From contig JAJPKS010000124.1 of the NCBI GenBank assembly GCA_021323605.1, positions 1-47,077 on the forward strand: a DNA stretch of 47,077 nt, read 5' to 3'. The position numbers were made by a program, and so were the translations under genes. The notes under the pieces were generated by a model that saw nothing but the letters and a program-made list of their open reading frames with translations, was not told the DNA's origin and did no database searches. The stretch's first letter is position 1, and every line of letters starts with the position of its first letter. This document shows, piece after piece, positions 37,356 to 47,077 of the stretch. This DNA comes from Bacillota bacterium (GTDB taxonomy: Bacteria > Chloroflexota > Dormibacteria > Dormibacterales > Dormibacteraceae).

Positions 37356-39062
37356 ATGAGCGGGAGCGAGCACGACGGCGAGAACGGAGGGGGCTTCCAC
37401 TTCTCGCCCCGGCCCAATCGGGCGCACGAGATCCGCTGGCAGCCCTGGTCGCCGGAGGCGTTCGAACGGGCGAGAGCCGAGGATCGGCCCATCCTCCTGG
37501 CGATCTCGGCCGTCTGGTGCCACTGGTGCCACGTGATGGACGAGACCACATACTCCGACCAGCGGGTGATCGACCTCGTCAACCGGGAGTACGTGCCCAT
37601 CAGGGTCGACAACGACGTTCGGCCCGACGTCAACCAGCGCTACAACATGGGCGGCTGGCCGACCACCGCCTTCCTCACCCCCGAGGGTGACATCCTGACC
37701 GGTGGGACCTACCTGCCCCCGGACCAGATGGTGAGCGCGCTGACCCGGGTGACCTCTTACTTCCGGACCCATCGTCCGGAGATCGCGGCCAGGGTCCTGG
37801 AGGGACGACGACAGGCGGCGGCAGTCGTCGCCGCCGGCGCCGGAGAGCTGGAGGCGGGGCTGGTCGACCGCATCCTCGGCACCATCCAGGGCGCCTACGA
37901 CCCCGAGCACGGCGGCTTCGGGACCGCCCCCAAGTTCCCCCATCCCGAGGCCCTGGCCCTCCTCGCCGAGCAGTCCGTGCTGCGGCGGGAGCCGGAGCTG
38001 ATGGAGATGGCCCGGCACTCGCTGTCGCGGATGGCGACCGGAGGCATGTACGACCACGTCGAGGGTGGCTTCTTCCGGTATTCGACCACCCAGGACTGGA
38101 GCGTCCCCCACTACGAAAAGATGCTCGAGGACCACGCCGGCCTGATCGGCGCCCTGGCGGCGACCGGCCAGGGCGAGATCCTCGACGACGCGGTCCGATA
38201 CCTGGACGGAACGCTGCGGGACCCCGACAGCGGCCTCTACGCCGGCAGCCAGGACGCGGACGAGGAGTACTACCGGCAGGACGCCGCCGGCCGGGCCGGG
38301 CGACGTCCGCCCTACGTCGACCGCCGCGTCTACGCTGGCTGGAACTGCGCCCTGGCCGTCGCCTACCTCGAGGCGGACCTGAGGCTGGGCCGTCCCAGGC
38401 TTCGCGAGGAGGCAGGACAGCTCCTGGAACGGCTGTTCGAGCGTCTGTTCGACCCCGAACGCGGCCTGGGCCACACCGACCAGGTCGGAGGTCAGCTCGG
38501 CGACCAGGTCTGGGGCCTGCGCGCCGCCACCAGCGCCCTGGCCGCGGGTCTGGGGACCGCCTGGCGAACCCGCGCCCTGCAGCTGGCCGAACTCCTGGAA
38601 CGCGCTTACGGCGACCCCGAGCTGGGCGGCTACTTCGACCGGGCCGAAGGAGCCGAAGGAGAGGAACTGGGCCGTCTGCGGGAGCGGATCAAGCCCCTGC
38701 CGGAGAACGCGGTCGCCGCCATCGGCCTCATGGAACTCGACGCGCTGCTGGGCGACCCGGAGCTGGGGCTGCGGGATCGGGCGCGGCGGGCGCTGGCCTC
38801 GGTCGCCGGCCTGGCCCGGCGTCATGGCATCCTGGCCGCGGGGCTGGCCCGAGCCCTGGACCGGGCGCTGCGCGAGCCGGTCCGGATCACCACCGGCGAT
38901 CTCGAGCTGGCCCGGGCCGCCCTCGCCGTCCATCCCTACGCCGTGATCGAGCGCGCCGAGGGGGGCCCGGCCGTGATCTGCGTCGGCACCACCTGTCAGC
39001 CGCCGACCGACGATCCCGAGCAGGTCGCCCGGACCGTGGAGCGGGCGGCCGGTCTGCGTTGA
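37356..39062 (+). CDS. YyaL/DUF255-type thioredoxin-domain protein
   Basis: PILLAISAVWCHWCHVMDETTYSDQRVIDLVNREYVPIRVDNDVRPDVNQRYNMGGWPTTAFLTPEGDILTGGTYLP. Confidence 0.92.
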   Translation: MSGSEHDGENGGGFHFSPRPNRAHEIRWQPWSPEAFERARAEDRPILLAISAVWCHWCHVMDETTYSDQRVIDLVNREYVPIRVDNDVRPDVNQRYNMGGWPTTAFLTPEGDILTGGTYLPPDQMVSALTRVTSYFRTHRPEIAARVLEGRRQAAAVVAAGAGELEAGLVDRILGTIQGAYDPEHGGFGTAPKFPHPEALALLAEQSVLRREPELMEMARHSLSRMATGGMYDHVEGGFFRYSTTQDWSVPHYEKMLEDHAGLIGALAATGQGEILDDAVRYLDGTLRDPDSGLYAGSQDADEEYYRQDAAGRAGRRPPYVDRRVYAGWNCALAVAYLEADLRLGRPRLREEAGQLLERLFERLFDPERGLGHTDQVGGQLGDQVWGLRAATSALAAGLGTAWRTRALQLAELLERAYGDPELGGYFDRAEGAEGEELGRLRERIKPLPENAVAAIGLMELDALLGDPELGLRDRARRALASVAGLARRHGILAAGLARALDRALREPVRITTGDLELARAALAVHPYAVIERAEGGPAVICVGTTCQPPTDDPEQVARTVERAAGLR

Positions 39063-41128
39063 GAGCGGAGGGTCGCCGTCGCTTCCGGCGGCGGGTCGAC
39101 GCCGCCCTCGACGACCCCGGGCTGCAGCGGGCCCTGATGGAGGCCATGGTCGGCCTCCGCGAGCGGCGTGACCGGGCCTTCGCCTCGTACGACTTCGCCG
39201 CCGGACGGGAAGAGCTGAAACGGCGGCGACGGCGCAACCTGCCCCGCCTGCCCGAGCTGGTCGAAGGGTTCCGCCACCAGCTGGAGGCGGCGGGAGGGAC
39301 GTTCCACCTGGCCGCCGACGCCGAGGAGGCGCGCCGGATCGTGGGCGAGATCTGCCGCCGGGCCGGGGCCGGGATCGTGACCAAGTCCAAGTCGATGGCG
39401 ACCGAGGAGATCGGGCTCAACCGCTACCTGGAGTCGCTCGGAATGGAGGTGGTGGAGACCGACCTCGGCGAGTACATCGTCCAGCGTCTGGGCCAGCACC
39501 CGAGCCACCTGATCGCCCCCGCCATCCACCTCACGGTCGAGGACTGGGCGACGGAGCTGGGCGTGGAGCCGAACCGCGACGCCATCATGGCCCATGCCCG
39601 GGCGGAGCTGCGCCAGAAGTTCATCGACGCCGCGGTGGGGATCAGCGGGGCCAACGCCGCCATCGCCGAGACGGGCACGGTGATGATCGTCACCAACGAG
39701 GGCAACGCCGACCTCACCATCACCCTGCCCCGGGTCCACATCGCCGTCTTCGGGATGGACAAGGTGGTGGAGAGCCTGGAGGACGCGGTCGCCCTGCTGC
39801 GCATGCTGCCCCGCTCCGGCACCGGGCAGACGATCACCAGCTATGTCAACTGGGTGACCGGCCCCTCCCGCTCCTCGGACATCGGCTTCACGCCGGTGGT
39901 GGGCGCGCACGGTCCGCGTGAGCTGCACTGCGTGGTGATCGACAACGGCCGCAGCCGCATGCTCGCCGACCCGCTCTTCGCCGACGCCCTGACCTGCATT
40001 CGCTGTGGAGCCTGCTCCAACGCCTGCCCGGCCTTCATGGCCGTCGGGGGCCACGTGTTCGGCCACATCTACACCGGGCCCATCGGCCTGGTGCTGACGC
40101 CCTTCCACCACGGGAGCGAGGCGGCGAAGCTCCCGAACACGCTCTGCACCCAGTGCAACGCCTGTCAGGAGATCTGCCCGGTCGACATCCCGCTGCCCCG
40201 CCAGATCCTCGAGCACCGCCGGCGGGACCGGCCCCGCCCGCTCAAGCGAGCCCTGCTGGAGATCTGGTCGCACGACCGGGCGGCCCGTGGCGCCATGAGC
40301 CTGGCCGCCCCGCTCGCCCGGCTCTTCCCGGTGGGACCGGTGCCCCTGGCGAGGTCGCCCCTGCGCTCCCGCCTCCGGGCCGTCGCCGGCGACGACGCCT
40401 CGCCTCCGGCCACGATCTTCGCCTCCTGCCTGGTCGACCGGGTGCTGCCCGAGGCGGGCGAGGCCCTGGCCCGGATCCTTGGCGCGGCCGGCTATCGGGT
40501 CGAGTTCCCGCCCGACCAGTGGTGCTGCGGCCTGATCTGCAGCAACGCCGGCGACTTCGAGCGGGGGTCGGCGCTGTTCCGCCGGCTGGTGCGGTCCCTG
40601 GCGGGCTCGGCCGGGCCCATCGTCACCCCCTCTGCCTCGTGCTTCGGGGCCGTGACCCTCGACTCCACCGAATGGGGCCCGGACCCCGAGGCCGCGGCGG
40701 CGGTACGGGCCCGGCTCCGAGACTCCACCCGGTTCGCGCTCCAGCTGCTGGAGTCGCGGCCCGAGCTGATGCGGCCGCCCGACCGTCCCCGGCCCCGGGT
40801 GGCTTACCACGACTCCTGCCAGAGCAAGCGCCAGCTCGGCCTCGTCTCCGAGCCGCGCCGCCTCCTGGAGCTGGCCGGCTACGAGGTCGTCGACCTGCCC
40901 GACGCGGCCGCCTGCTGCGGCTTCGGCGGCACCTTCCTGCTGGACTGGCCACAGGTGGCCGACCGGATGGTGGAGTGGAAGCTGGACGCGATCGCCGCCA
41001 CCGGCTCGACGGTGGTGGCCTCCGACAACCCCGGCTGCCTGGTGCACATCCGGACCGGGGCCAGGCGGCGCGACCTCGAGCTGCGGGTGGCCCACGTCCT
41101 GGAGCTGGTCGCCGAGCGACTGGCCTGA
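39059..41128 (+). CDS. LutB-LutA-like fusion (LUD domain, 4Fe-4S ferredoxin domain, two CCG domains)
   Basis: LUD-type TKSKSMATEEIGLNRYLES...ISGANAAIAETGTVMIVTNEGNADLTI; CIRCGACSNACP...CTQCNACQEICPVDIP; two CCG-type motifs (WCCGLICSNAGD, ACCGFGGTF). TTG start overlaps the previous stop. Confidence 0.88.
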   Translation: MRAEGRRRFRRRVDAALDDPGLQRALMEAMVGLRERRDRAFASYDFAAGREELKRRRRRNLPRLPELVEGFRHQLEAAGGTFHLAADAEEARRIVGEICRRAGAGIVTKSKSMATEEIGLNRYLESLGMEVVETDLGEYIVQRLGQHPSHLIAPAIHLTVEDWATELGVEPNRDAIMAHARAELRQKFIDAAVGISGANAAIAETGTVMIVTNEGNADLTITLPRVHIAVFGMDKVVESLEDAVALLRMLPRSGTGQTITSYVNWVTGPSRSSDIGFTPVVGAHGPRELHCVVIDNGRSRMLADPLFADALTCIRCGACSNACPAFMAVGGHVFGHIYTGPIGLVLTPFHHGSEAAKLPNTLCTQCNACQEICPVDIPLPRQILEHRRRDRPRPLKRALLEIWSHDRAARGAMSLAAPLARLFPVGPVPLARSPLRSRLRAVAGDDASPPATIFASCLVDRVLPEAGEALARILGAAGYRVEFPPDQWCCGLICSNAGDFERGSALFRRLVRSLAGSAGPIVTPSASCFGAVTLDSTEWGPDPEAAAAVRARLRDSTRFALQLLESRPELMRPPDRPRPRVAYHDSCQSKRQLGLVSEPRRLLELAGYEVVDLPDAAACCGFGGTFLLDWPQVADRMVEWKLDAIAATGSTVVASDNPGCLVHIRTGARRRDLELRVAHVLELVAERLA

Positions 41129-41232
41129 ACTCCCCGCTTCGGTTCCGACGGGGGTCGATGCAGCTCGACTAGGCTAGACCCAGACGGTGGGGCCTGGCGC
41201 CGCCGGGCCCGATCTCGATCGGAGGTGCCGAG

Positions 41233-42726
41233 CTGGATAGGTCTCCCCAGGCCCGCGTCTCCCTGGCGGCCGAGCCGCCGTCGCGGCTGCCGGCGGACGC
41301 CGTCGCCCTGCCCGTGACCCCCTCGGGCGCCCTGGCCGGCCAGGGGCAGGAGCTCGACCGGGCGCTCGGAGGCCTGGTGGGCGAGGTCCTCGGCTCCGGC
41401 GAGCACCGCGGCCGCCTGGGCGAGATCCTGACCCTGCCCACCGGGGGCGCCATCGCCGGCCGCCGGCTGCTGCTCTACGGGCTGGGCGAGCCGGACGAGC
41501 TGGACGGCCAGCGGCTGCGGTCGGCCCACCACGAGATGGTTCGCTGGGCCCGGGAGCACGGCTACCGACGTCTGGCGGTGGTGTGTGCGGCGCCGCTCGG
41601 CGCCAGGGACCTGGAGGCGGTGGTCGAGGGCTGCGTGCTCGGCACCTTCGACACCGGCAGCCACCGGACGGCCGAGCGGCCGGCCCCGCTGGAAGAGCTG
41701 CTCCTGGCCGGGTTCGGTCGCGGCCGGGACGACGAGGTGACGCGGGCGGCACAGCTCGCCCGGGCCACCAACCGCGCCCGCGAGTGGCAGAACCTGCCCG
41801 CCGTGGAGATGGCGCCGGAGGACCTGGCCCGCATCGGGCTCGAGATCGCGCGGCGCCACGACCTCGAGGTCGAGGTGCTGGGGCCGGCGGAGCTGGAGGT
41901 GGGTGGGTACCGCCTGCTCCTGGCGGTCGGGGCCGGCTCCTCCCGTCCCCCTCGCCTCATCCGCCTGCATTACCCCGGCGCCGGCGGCGGCCGGCATCTG
42001 GCGCTGGTGGGCAAGGGGATCACCTTCGACACCGGTGGGTTGAGCATCAAGACCGCCCGGGGGATGGCCGGCCAGAAGAAGGACATGTCGGGGGCGGCCG
42101 CCGTCCTGGCGGCCATGGACGTGATCGCGGCCTGGCGCCTGCCCCTGGAGGTGACCGCCCTGGTCGCTGCCGCCGAGAACGGGATCAGCGGGAACGCGAC
42201 CCGACCGGGTGACGTGATCAGCGGCGCGGCGGGCAAGAGCGTCGAGATCGTGAGCACCGACGCCGAGGGGCGGCTCGCTCTGGCCGACGCCTTCGCCATG
42301 GCCATCCGGCACGGCGCCACTCACCTGGTCGACGTGGCCACCCTGACCGGCAGCGCCGCCCAGTCCCTCGGCCACGCCGTCACCCTGGCCACGGCCAACG
42401 ACGACGCGCTCTGGGCCCTGGCCTCGCGCGCCGCCGAGCGCGCCGGCGAGCGCATCTGGCGGATGCCGCTGTGCGCCGACTACCGCCCGCTGCTGAGGAG
42501 CCCGATCGCGGACCTGAAGAACGCCTTCTACGGCGAGGCGGGAGCCATCACGGCGGCGCTCTTCCTGTCCAGCTTCGTGGAGGAGCGGCCGTGGGTCCAC
42601 CTGGACATCGCGGGCAGCGCCTGGAACGACAACCCCGAGCTGACGGCGGTGCCCCGCGGCCCCCTGGGCACCGGGACCCGTCTCCTGGTGCGATTGGCGG
42701 AACTCATGTCGGTCGCCGCCCGTTAG
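41233..42726 (+). CDS. M17 leucyl aminopeptidase (probable CTG start)
   Basis: GKGITFDTGGLSIKTARGMAGQKKDMSGAAAVLAAMDVI...VSTDAEGRLALADAFAMA. GGAGGT 6 nt upstream of CTG at 41233. Confidence 0.92.
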   Translation: MDRSPQARVSLAAEPPSRLPADAVALPVTPSGALAGQGQELDRALGGLVGEVLGSGEHRGRLGEILTLPTGGAIAGRRLLLYGLGEPDELDGQRLRSAHHEMVRWAREHGYRRLAVVCAAPLGARDLEAVVEGCVLGTFDTGSHRTAERPAPLEELLLAGFGRGRDDEVTRAAQLARATNRAREWQNLPAVEMAPEDLARIGLEIARRHDLEVEVLGPAELEVGGYRLLLAVGAGSSRPPRLIRLHYPGAGGGRHLALVGKGITFDTGGLSIKTARGMAGQKKDMSGAAAVLAAMDVIAAWRLPLEVTALVAAAENGISGNATRPGDVISGAAGKSVEIVSTDAEGRLALADAFAMAIRHGATHLVDVATLTGSAAQSLGHAVTLATANDDALWALASRAAERAGERIWRMPLCADYRPLLRSPIADLKNAFYGEAGAITAALFLSSFVEERPWVHLDIAGSAWNDNPELTAVPRGPLGTGTRLLVRLAELMSVAAR

Positions 42727-42736
42727 GCTAACGGAA

Positions 42737-44665
42737 GTGCTCGAGGCGATTCGCTCACCCGCCGACGTCCGGGGGCTCGACCACGACCAGCTCGGGCTGC
42801 TGGCTGCGGAGATCCGGGAGTTCCTCGTCCACCACATCTCCTCGACCGGCGGCCATCTCTCCCCCAACCTGGGTGTGGTCGAGCTCACGCTCGCCCTCCA
42901 CCGGGTCTTCCAGAGTCCGGAGGAGGCCATCGTCTGGGACACCGGCCATCAGGCGTACGTGCACAAGCTGCTGACGGGCCGGGCCGGGGCCTTCTCGACT
43001 CTCCGCCAGCCAGGTGGCCTCTCCGGCTACCCGAACCGGGCCGAGAGTCCCCACGACCTGGTGGAGAACAGCCACGCCTCCACCTCGCTCTCCTACGCGC
43101 TCGGCCTCGCCGAGGCCCGGCTGCGCGACCGGGTGCCCGGCCACGTGGTGGCGGTGATCGGCGACGGGGCCCTGACCGGGGGCATGGCCTACGAGGCGCT
43201 GAACCAGGTGGCACACCTGCGGCCGCCGAACCTGGTCATCGTCATCAACGACAACGGGCGCTCCTACGCCCCCACGGTGGGAGGGCTGGCCCGGCACCTG
43301 GCCCAGCTGCAGTTCGACCCCCGCTACGAGCGGCTCAAGGAGGAGATCGCCCACCGCCTGCGGGACCTGCCCCTGCTCGGCGCCCAGGCCGAGGAGGCGG
43401 CGTTCCGGTTCAAGGAGTCGCTGAAGCAGCTGCTGCAGCCGAACACGGTCTTCGACAGCCTGGGCCTCAAGTACGTGGGCCCGTGCGACGGCCACGACAT
43501 CCAGGCCATGGAGGACCTGCTTCGCCGCGCCAAACGGCTCGGGGTGCCCACCGTGGTGCACGTCGTGACCGAGAAGGGACGGGGCTACGGGCCCGCCATC
43601 GACGACGCCGTCGACAAGCTGCACCAGGTGAGCGCCCAGACCGACCCCCTCACCGGACGGCCGCGCCGGACGGAGCTCACCTACACCGACGTCTTCGCCG
43701 AGGCGGTGCTCTCGGCCGGGGCCCGTCACCCGGACGTGGTCGCCATCACCGCCGCCATGGCCTCGTCCACCGGCCTGCTCGGCTTCGCTCGGGAGTTCCC
43801 GGAGCGATTCTTCGACGTGGGCATCTGCGAGCAGCACGCGGTCACCTTCGCCGCCGGGCTGGCGATGGCCGGGAAACGGCCCATCGTGTGCGTCTACTCC
43901 ACCTTCCTCCAGCGGGCCTTCGACCAGACCATCATGGACGTCTGCCTGCACCGTCTCCCGGTCGTCTTCGTCCTCGACCGGGCGGGGGTCACCGGCAACG
44001 ACGGACCCTCTCACCACGGCGTCTTCGACCTCAGCTACCTGCGGCTGATCCCCAACCTCAGGATCGCCGCCCCGGCCGACGCCACCGAGTTGTGCGCGCT
44101 CCTGGAGACGGCCCTGGCCATGGACGGGCCGGTCGCCATTCGCTTCCCCAAGGGGACGGTGCCCTCCACCCCCGACCTGCCCGTGGAGCCGCTGCCGGTC
44201 GGCCGCTGGGAGGAGGTGCGACGCGGCGAGGAGGCGTGCATCCTGGCCATCGGGCGCATGGTCGAGGTCGCCTGCGTGGCCGCGGACCGCCTGGCCGCCG
44301 AAGGGATCGCCTGCGGGGTGGTGAACGCCCGCTGGCTGAAGCCCGTCGATCCGCGCCTGGTGACCGAATGGGCGCCCCGGTACCGGGTGCTGGTCACGGC
44401 CGAGGACAACGTGGGCACCGGCGGGTTCGGGTCGGCGGTGCTGGAGGCGCTGGCCCCGCACGGGCTGGCGGACCGGGTCCGGATCTCGGCGCTGCCGGAC
44501 CGGTTCTTGCCCCACGGCCGCCCGGCCGAGATCCTGGCCGAGCACGGCCTCGACCCGGAGGGCCTGGTCCGGGCCGTGCGCGCGGCGCTGGACCGGCCCC
44601 AGGACCCCGCCCGCTCGCGGCCGGCCGCAGCCGGGCCGGCCACGGGCGAGCAGTCGCCTCTCTGA
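42737..44665 (+). CDS. dxs: 1-deoxy-D-xylulose-5-phosphate synthase
   Basis: ISSTGGHLSPNLGVVELTLALHRVF...WDTGHQAYVHKLLTGR...VIGDGALTGGMAYEALN...GICEQHAVTFAAGLA. Confidence 0.97.
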   Translation: MLEAIRSPADVRGLDHDQLGLLAAEIREFLVHHISSTGGHLSPNLGVVELTLALHRVFQSPEEAIVWDTGHQAYVHKLLTGRAGAFSTLRQPGGLSGYPNRAESPHDLVENSHASTSLSYALGLAEARLRDRVPGHVVAVIGDGALTGGMAYEALNQVAHLRPPNLVIVINDNGRSYAPTVGGLARHLAQLQFDPRYERLKEEIAHRLRDLPLLGAQAEEAAFRFKESLKQLLQPNTVFDSLGLKYVGPCDGHDIQAMEDLLRRAKRLGVPTVVHVVTEKGRGYGPAIDDAVDKLHQVSAQTDPLTGRPRRTELTYTDVFAEAVLSAGARHPDVVAITAAMASSTGLLGFAREFPERFFDVGICEQHAVTFAAGLAMAGKRPIVCVYSTFLQRAFDQTIMDVCLHRLPVVFVLDRAGVTGNDGPSHHGVFDLSYLRLIPNLRIAAPADATELCALLETALAMDGPVAIRFPKGTVPSTPDLPVEPLPVGRWEEVRRGEEACILAIGRMVEVACVAADRLAAEGIACGVVNARWLKPVDPRLVTEWAPRYRVLVTAEDNVGTGGFGSAVLEALAPHGLADRVRISALPDRFLPHGRPAEILAEHGLDPEGLVRAVRAALDRPQDPARSRPAAAGPATGEQSPL

Positions 44666-44730
44666 CCCGCCCGTAACCGCCGCTCGCGCCGGCGGTGGTC
44701 GTCGGGTGGCGATCGTCGCCGTCAGAGAGG
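44657..44730. terminator. Nested inverted repeat/bidirectional terminator between dxs and DUF2203 gene
   Basis: Outer arms CCTCTCTGAC (44657-44666) and GTCAGAGAGG (44721-44730); inner hairpin ACCGCCG-N7-CGGCGGT (44676-44696). Confidence 0.6.
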
Positions 44731-45123
44731 GCGACGGCCGGGATAGCCGTCGCCGATGCGATGCCAGTAGCGGATGCGCTCCTCCCCCAGCCGCCAGCAG
44801 AGCTCGACCAGCTCGCCCTCCCGGTAGGAGAGGAAGTCCACCAACCCCAGCCAGGGATCCTTGAGCTGGACACCGAGATCCTCCAGCCTGGCCAGGGCCT
44901 CCAGCAGCGACTCCTCGGTGGCGTGGAGGTCGTCGCGGGTCCGCTCGAACCGCTCCCGCTCCGGGGCCGACCCGGCCGCGCGCCGCATGCGGTACTCGGC
45001 GGTGCGGACCTCCTCCTGGAGCCCGGGCAGCCGTGCCACCGACTCCGAGATCCTGGCCACCAGCGGACGGACGCGGTCCAGGGCCGCGTTCGCCTCTTCG
45101 AGCGTGTAGGTACGGGGAGCCAC
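44722..45123 (-). CDS. DUF2203-family protein
   Basis: RTYTLEEANAALDRVRPLVARISES...GVQLKDPWLGLVDFLSYREGELVELCWRLGEERIRYWHRIGDGYPGRRPL. Confidence 0.85.
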   Translation of the reverse strand: MAPRTYTLEEANAALDRVRPLVARISESVARLPGLQEEVRTAEYRMRRAAGSAPERERFERTRDDLHATEESLLEALARLEDLGVQLKDPWLGLVDFLSYREGELVELCWRLGEERIRYWHRIGDGYPGRRPL

Positions 45124-45186
45124 GACCCCTATAGAGGATAGAGGGCCACACGCTGGAGGGCCGAATCTGGTTAGCTTCCAGGCGAG

Positions 45187-46143
45187 GTGGCCGAGCGCTG
45201 CGCCGATCATGGCTTCTCGCCCTACGAGACCTTCAGCCGTGAGGAATGGGCGCGGCTTCGCGCCGCCACCCCGCTCACGCTGACCGACGAAGACCTCCGC
45301 ACCCTGCGCGGGATCAACGAGGAGGTATCGCTGGAGGAGGTCATCGACATCTACCTGCCCCTCTCCCGGCTGCTGAACCTCTACGTCGGGGCGGCCCAGG
45401 GCCTGCACCAGGTGACCGACACCTTCCTCGGCAGGCCGGCCCATCCGGTTCCCTACATCATCGGGATCGCGGGGAGCGTGGCCGTGGGCAAGAGCACCTT
45501 CGCCCGCATCCTCCGGGCGCTCCTCGCCCGCTGGCCCAACCATCCCCGGGTGGACCTGGTCACCACCGACGGCTTCCTCTACCCCAACCAGGTGCTGGAG
45601 GAGCGGGGCCTGATGAACCGCAAGGGGTTCCCGGAGAGCTACGACCTCCGCCGGCTGATGCGGTTCATGGCCGAGCTGAAGTCCGGCGCCGAGGAGGTGC
45701 GCGCCCCGGTCTACTCCCATCTCATCTACGACATCGTCCCCGGGGAGGAGCTGGTGGTCCATCGCCCGGACATCGTCCTGCTGGAGGGACTGAACGTGCT
45801 CCAGACCCCGGACGGCGCCCGTCGCAGGTCGATCAGGGCCTTCGTCTCCGACTACTTCGACTTCTCGATCTACCTCGACGCCGAGGAGGAGCACATCGAG
45901 CAGTGGTACGTGGAGCGGTTCCTGACCCTGCGCGACACCGCCTTCCGCGACCCGCGCTCCTACTTCCGGCGCTACGCCGACCTCTCCACCGCCGAGGCCA
46001 TCACCATCGCCCGGCGCATCTGGGCGGAGATCAACGGGATCAACCTCAGAGAGAACATCCGGCCCACCCGCGACCGCGCCTGGCTGGTCCTGCGCAAGGC
46101 CCGGGACCATTCGGTCCAGGAGGTCCGGCTGCGCAAGGTGTAG
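45187..46143 (+). CDS. coaA: Type I pantothenate kinase
   Basis: [29 protein letters not shown]...[32 protein letters not shown]. Confidence 0.96.
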   Translation: MAERCADHGFSPYETFSREEWARLRAATPLTLTDEDLRTLRGINEEVSLEEVIDIYLPLSRLLNLYVGAAQGLHQVTDTFLGRPAHPVPYIIGIAGSVAVGKSTFARILRALLARWPNHPRVDLVTTDGFLYPNQVLEERGLMNRKGFPESYDLRRLMRFMAELKSGAEEVRAPVYSHLIYDIVPGEELVVHRPDIVLLEGLNVLQTPDGARRRSIRAFVSDYFDFSIYLDAEEEHIEQWYVERFLTLRDTAFRDPRSYFRRYADLSTAEAITIARRIWAEINGINLRENIRPTRDRAWLVLRKARDHSVQEVRLRKV

Positions 46144-46202
46144 GCCCGTCCTCGCACCCCGGCTCGAGGCCGATGCTCGGGACCGAGGCGGTAGGCTGTG
46201 GC

Positions 46203-47077
46203 CATGCCACTGGACCCGCAGGCCAAGCGATACCTGGAGCACATCGCCGCCCTCGGCCTTCCGCCGGTCGAGGAGCAGCCGCCCGAGGAGGCCCGCCGGC
46301 AGAGCGAGGCCGGCGCAGACGCGCTCTTCGGTCCCAAGGAGGAGGTGGCCTCGGTCGAGGACGCCGCCGTCGAGGGCGTGCCGGTGCGCGTCTACACCCC
46401 GGCCCTCGACGACCCCGGCCCACCGCCCGTCCTCGTCTACCTCCACGGCGGCGGCTGGGTGGTGGGATCGGTGAACACCCACGATGGGGTGTGCCGGGCC
46501 CTCGCCAATCGGGCCCGCTGTCGGGTGGTCTCGGTCGGCTACCGGCTCGCCCCCGAGCACCGCTTCCCGGCCGCGGTCGAGGACGCCTGGACGGTGACCC
46601 GCTGGGCGCTGGAACGCGCCCGCCGGGTGGCGGTGGCGGGCGACAGCGCCGGCGGCAACCTGGCCGCGGTGGTGGCCCTGCGGGCCCGGGACGCCGGCCT
46701 TCCTCTGGCCATGCAGGTCCTGGTCTATCCGGTCACCGACCACGCCTTCGACCGCCGCTCCTACCGGGACAACGGCCAGGGATACGGGTTGACGGCGACG
46801 GCCATGCGCCACTACTGGGACTGCTACCTGGGTGGCGCCGACGGCACCCAGCCCGAGGCCTCCCCGCTGCGCGCCCCCAGCCTGGCCGGGGTGGCGCCGG
46901 CACTGGTCGTGGTGTGTGAGTACGACCCCCTGCGCGACGAGGGCGTGGCCTTCGCCCAGCGCCTTCGGGCCGAAGGCGTCGAGGTGCACCTCAGCGAGTA
47001 CCGGGGAATGATCCACGGCTTCGTGCGCCTCGGGGCCTTCGTCGATCGAGCCCGGGACCTGCTGGACGAGTGCGGCA
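46203..47077 (+). CDS. Alpha/beta hydrolase (HSL/acetyl-esterase-like), truncated at window end
   Basis: VLVYLHGGGWVVGSVNTHDGVCRALANRARCRVVSVGYRLAPEHRFPAAVEDA...VAVAGDSAGGNLAAVVAL. Not in the ORF track (no stop inside the window). Confidence 0.92.

Noticed and set aside
38996-41095. 699-aa minus-strand ORF
   Set aside because: Antisense to the LutB-LutA-like fusion, low complexity.
42755-45151. 798-aa minus-strand ORF opposite dxs
   Set aside because: Shadow ORF of the conserved DXS; composition biased, no recognizable domain.

Overview
High-GC bacterial chromosome segment, probably Actinomycetota, Chloroflexota or Dormibacterota-like (lineage is inference only). Most of it is core housekeeping sequence. 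The left block, all on the minus strand, is ftsH-tilS-tRNA(CAU)-[accessory insert]-tRNA-fMet-ftsB/divIC-mazG-mfd-pth-ybeY. Next come rfbD, a fused homocysteine methyltransferase/MTHFR, a heat-shock cluster (CIRCE-hrcA-grpE-dnaJ-dnaJ2) followed by an M4 protease-emfourin fusion, then hemW, ybaK-like, mtaB, lepA and rsmE. The right block has a NAPRTase-like gene, mrp-DUF971, an MFS transporter, trxB-like plus FixX-like ferredoxin, a TPP riboswitch with NCS1 transporter and thiD, a YyaL-like protein, a LutB-LutA-like fusion, an M17 aminopeptidase, dxs, DUF2203, coaA and an alpha/beta hydrolase. The most interesting region is ~2.2-6.8 kb. It is a phage-like single-strand-annealing module (ERF annealase, Fe-S-type PD-(D/E)XK nuclease, SSB, SLOG/Rossmann protein, small ORFs, divergent excisionase-like HTH) lying between two CAU-anticodon tRNA genes inside an otherwise conserved synteny block. 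It has an SOS-box-like promoter, an AT-rich array of TCGAGTCA repeats, a perfect 32-bp palindrome, and a ~40-nt palindromic DNA repeat inserted twice in the ERF gene and read in two different frames. All calls come from reading sequence and motifs; no database search was run.
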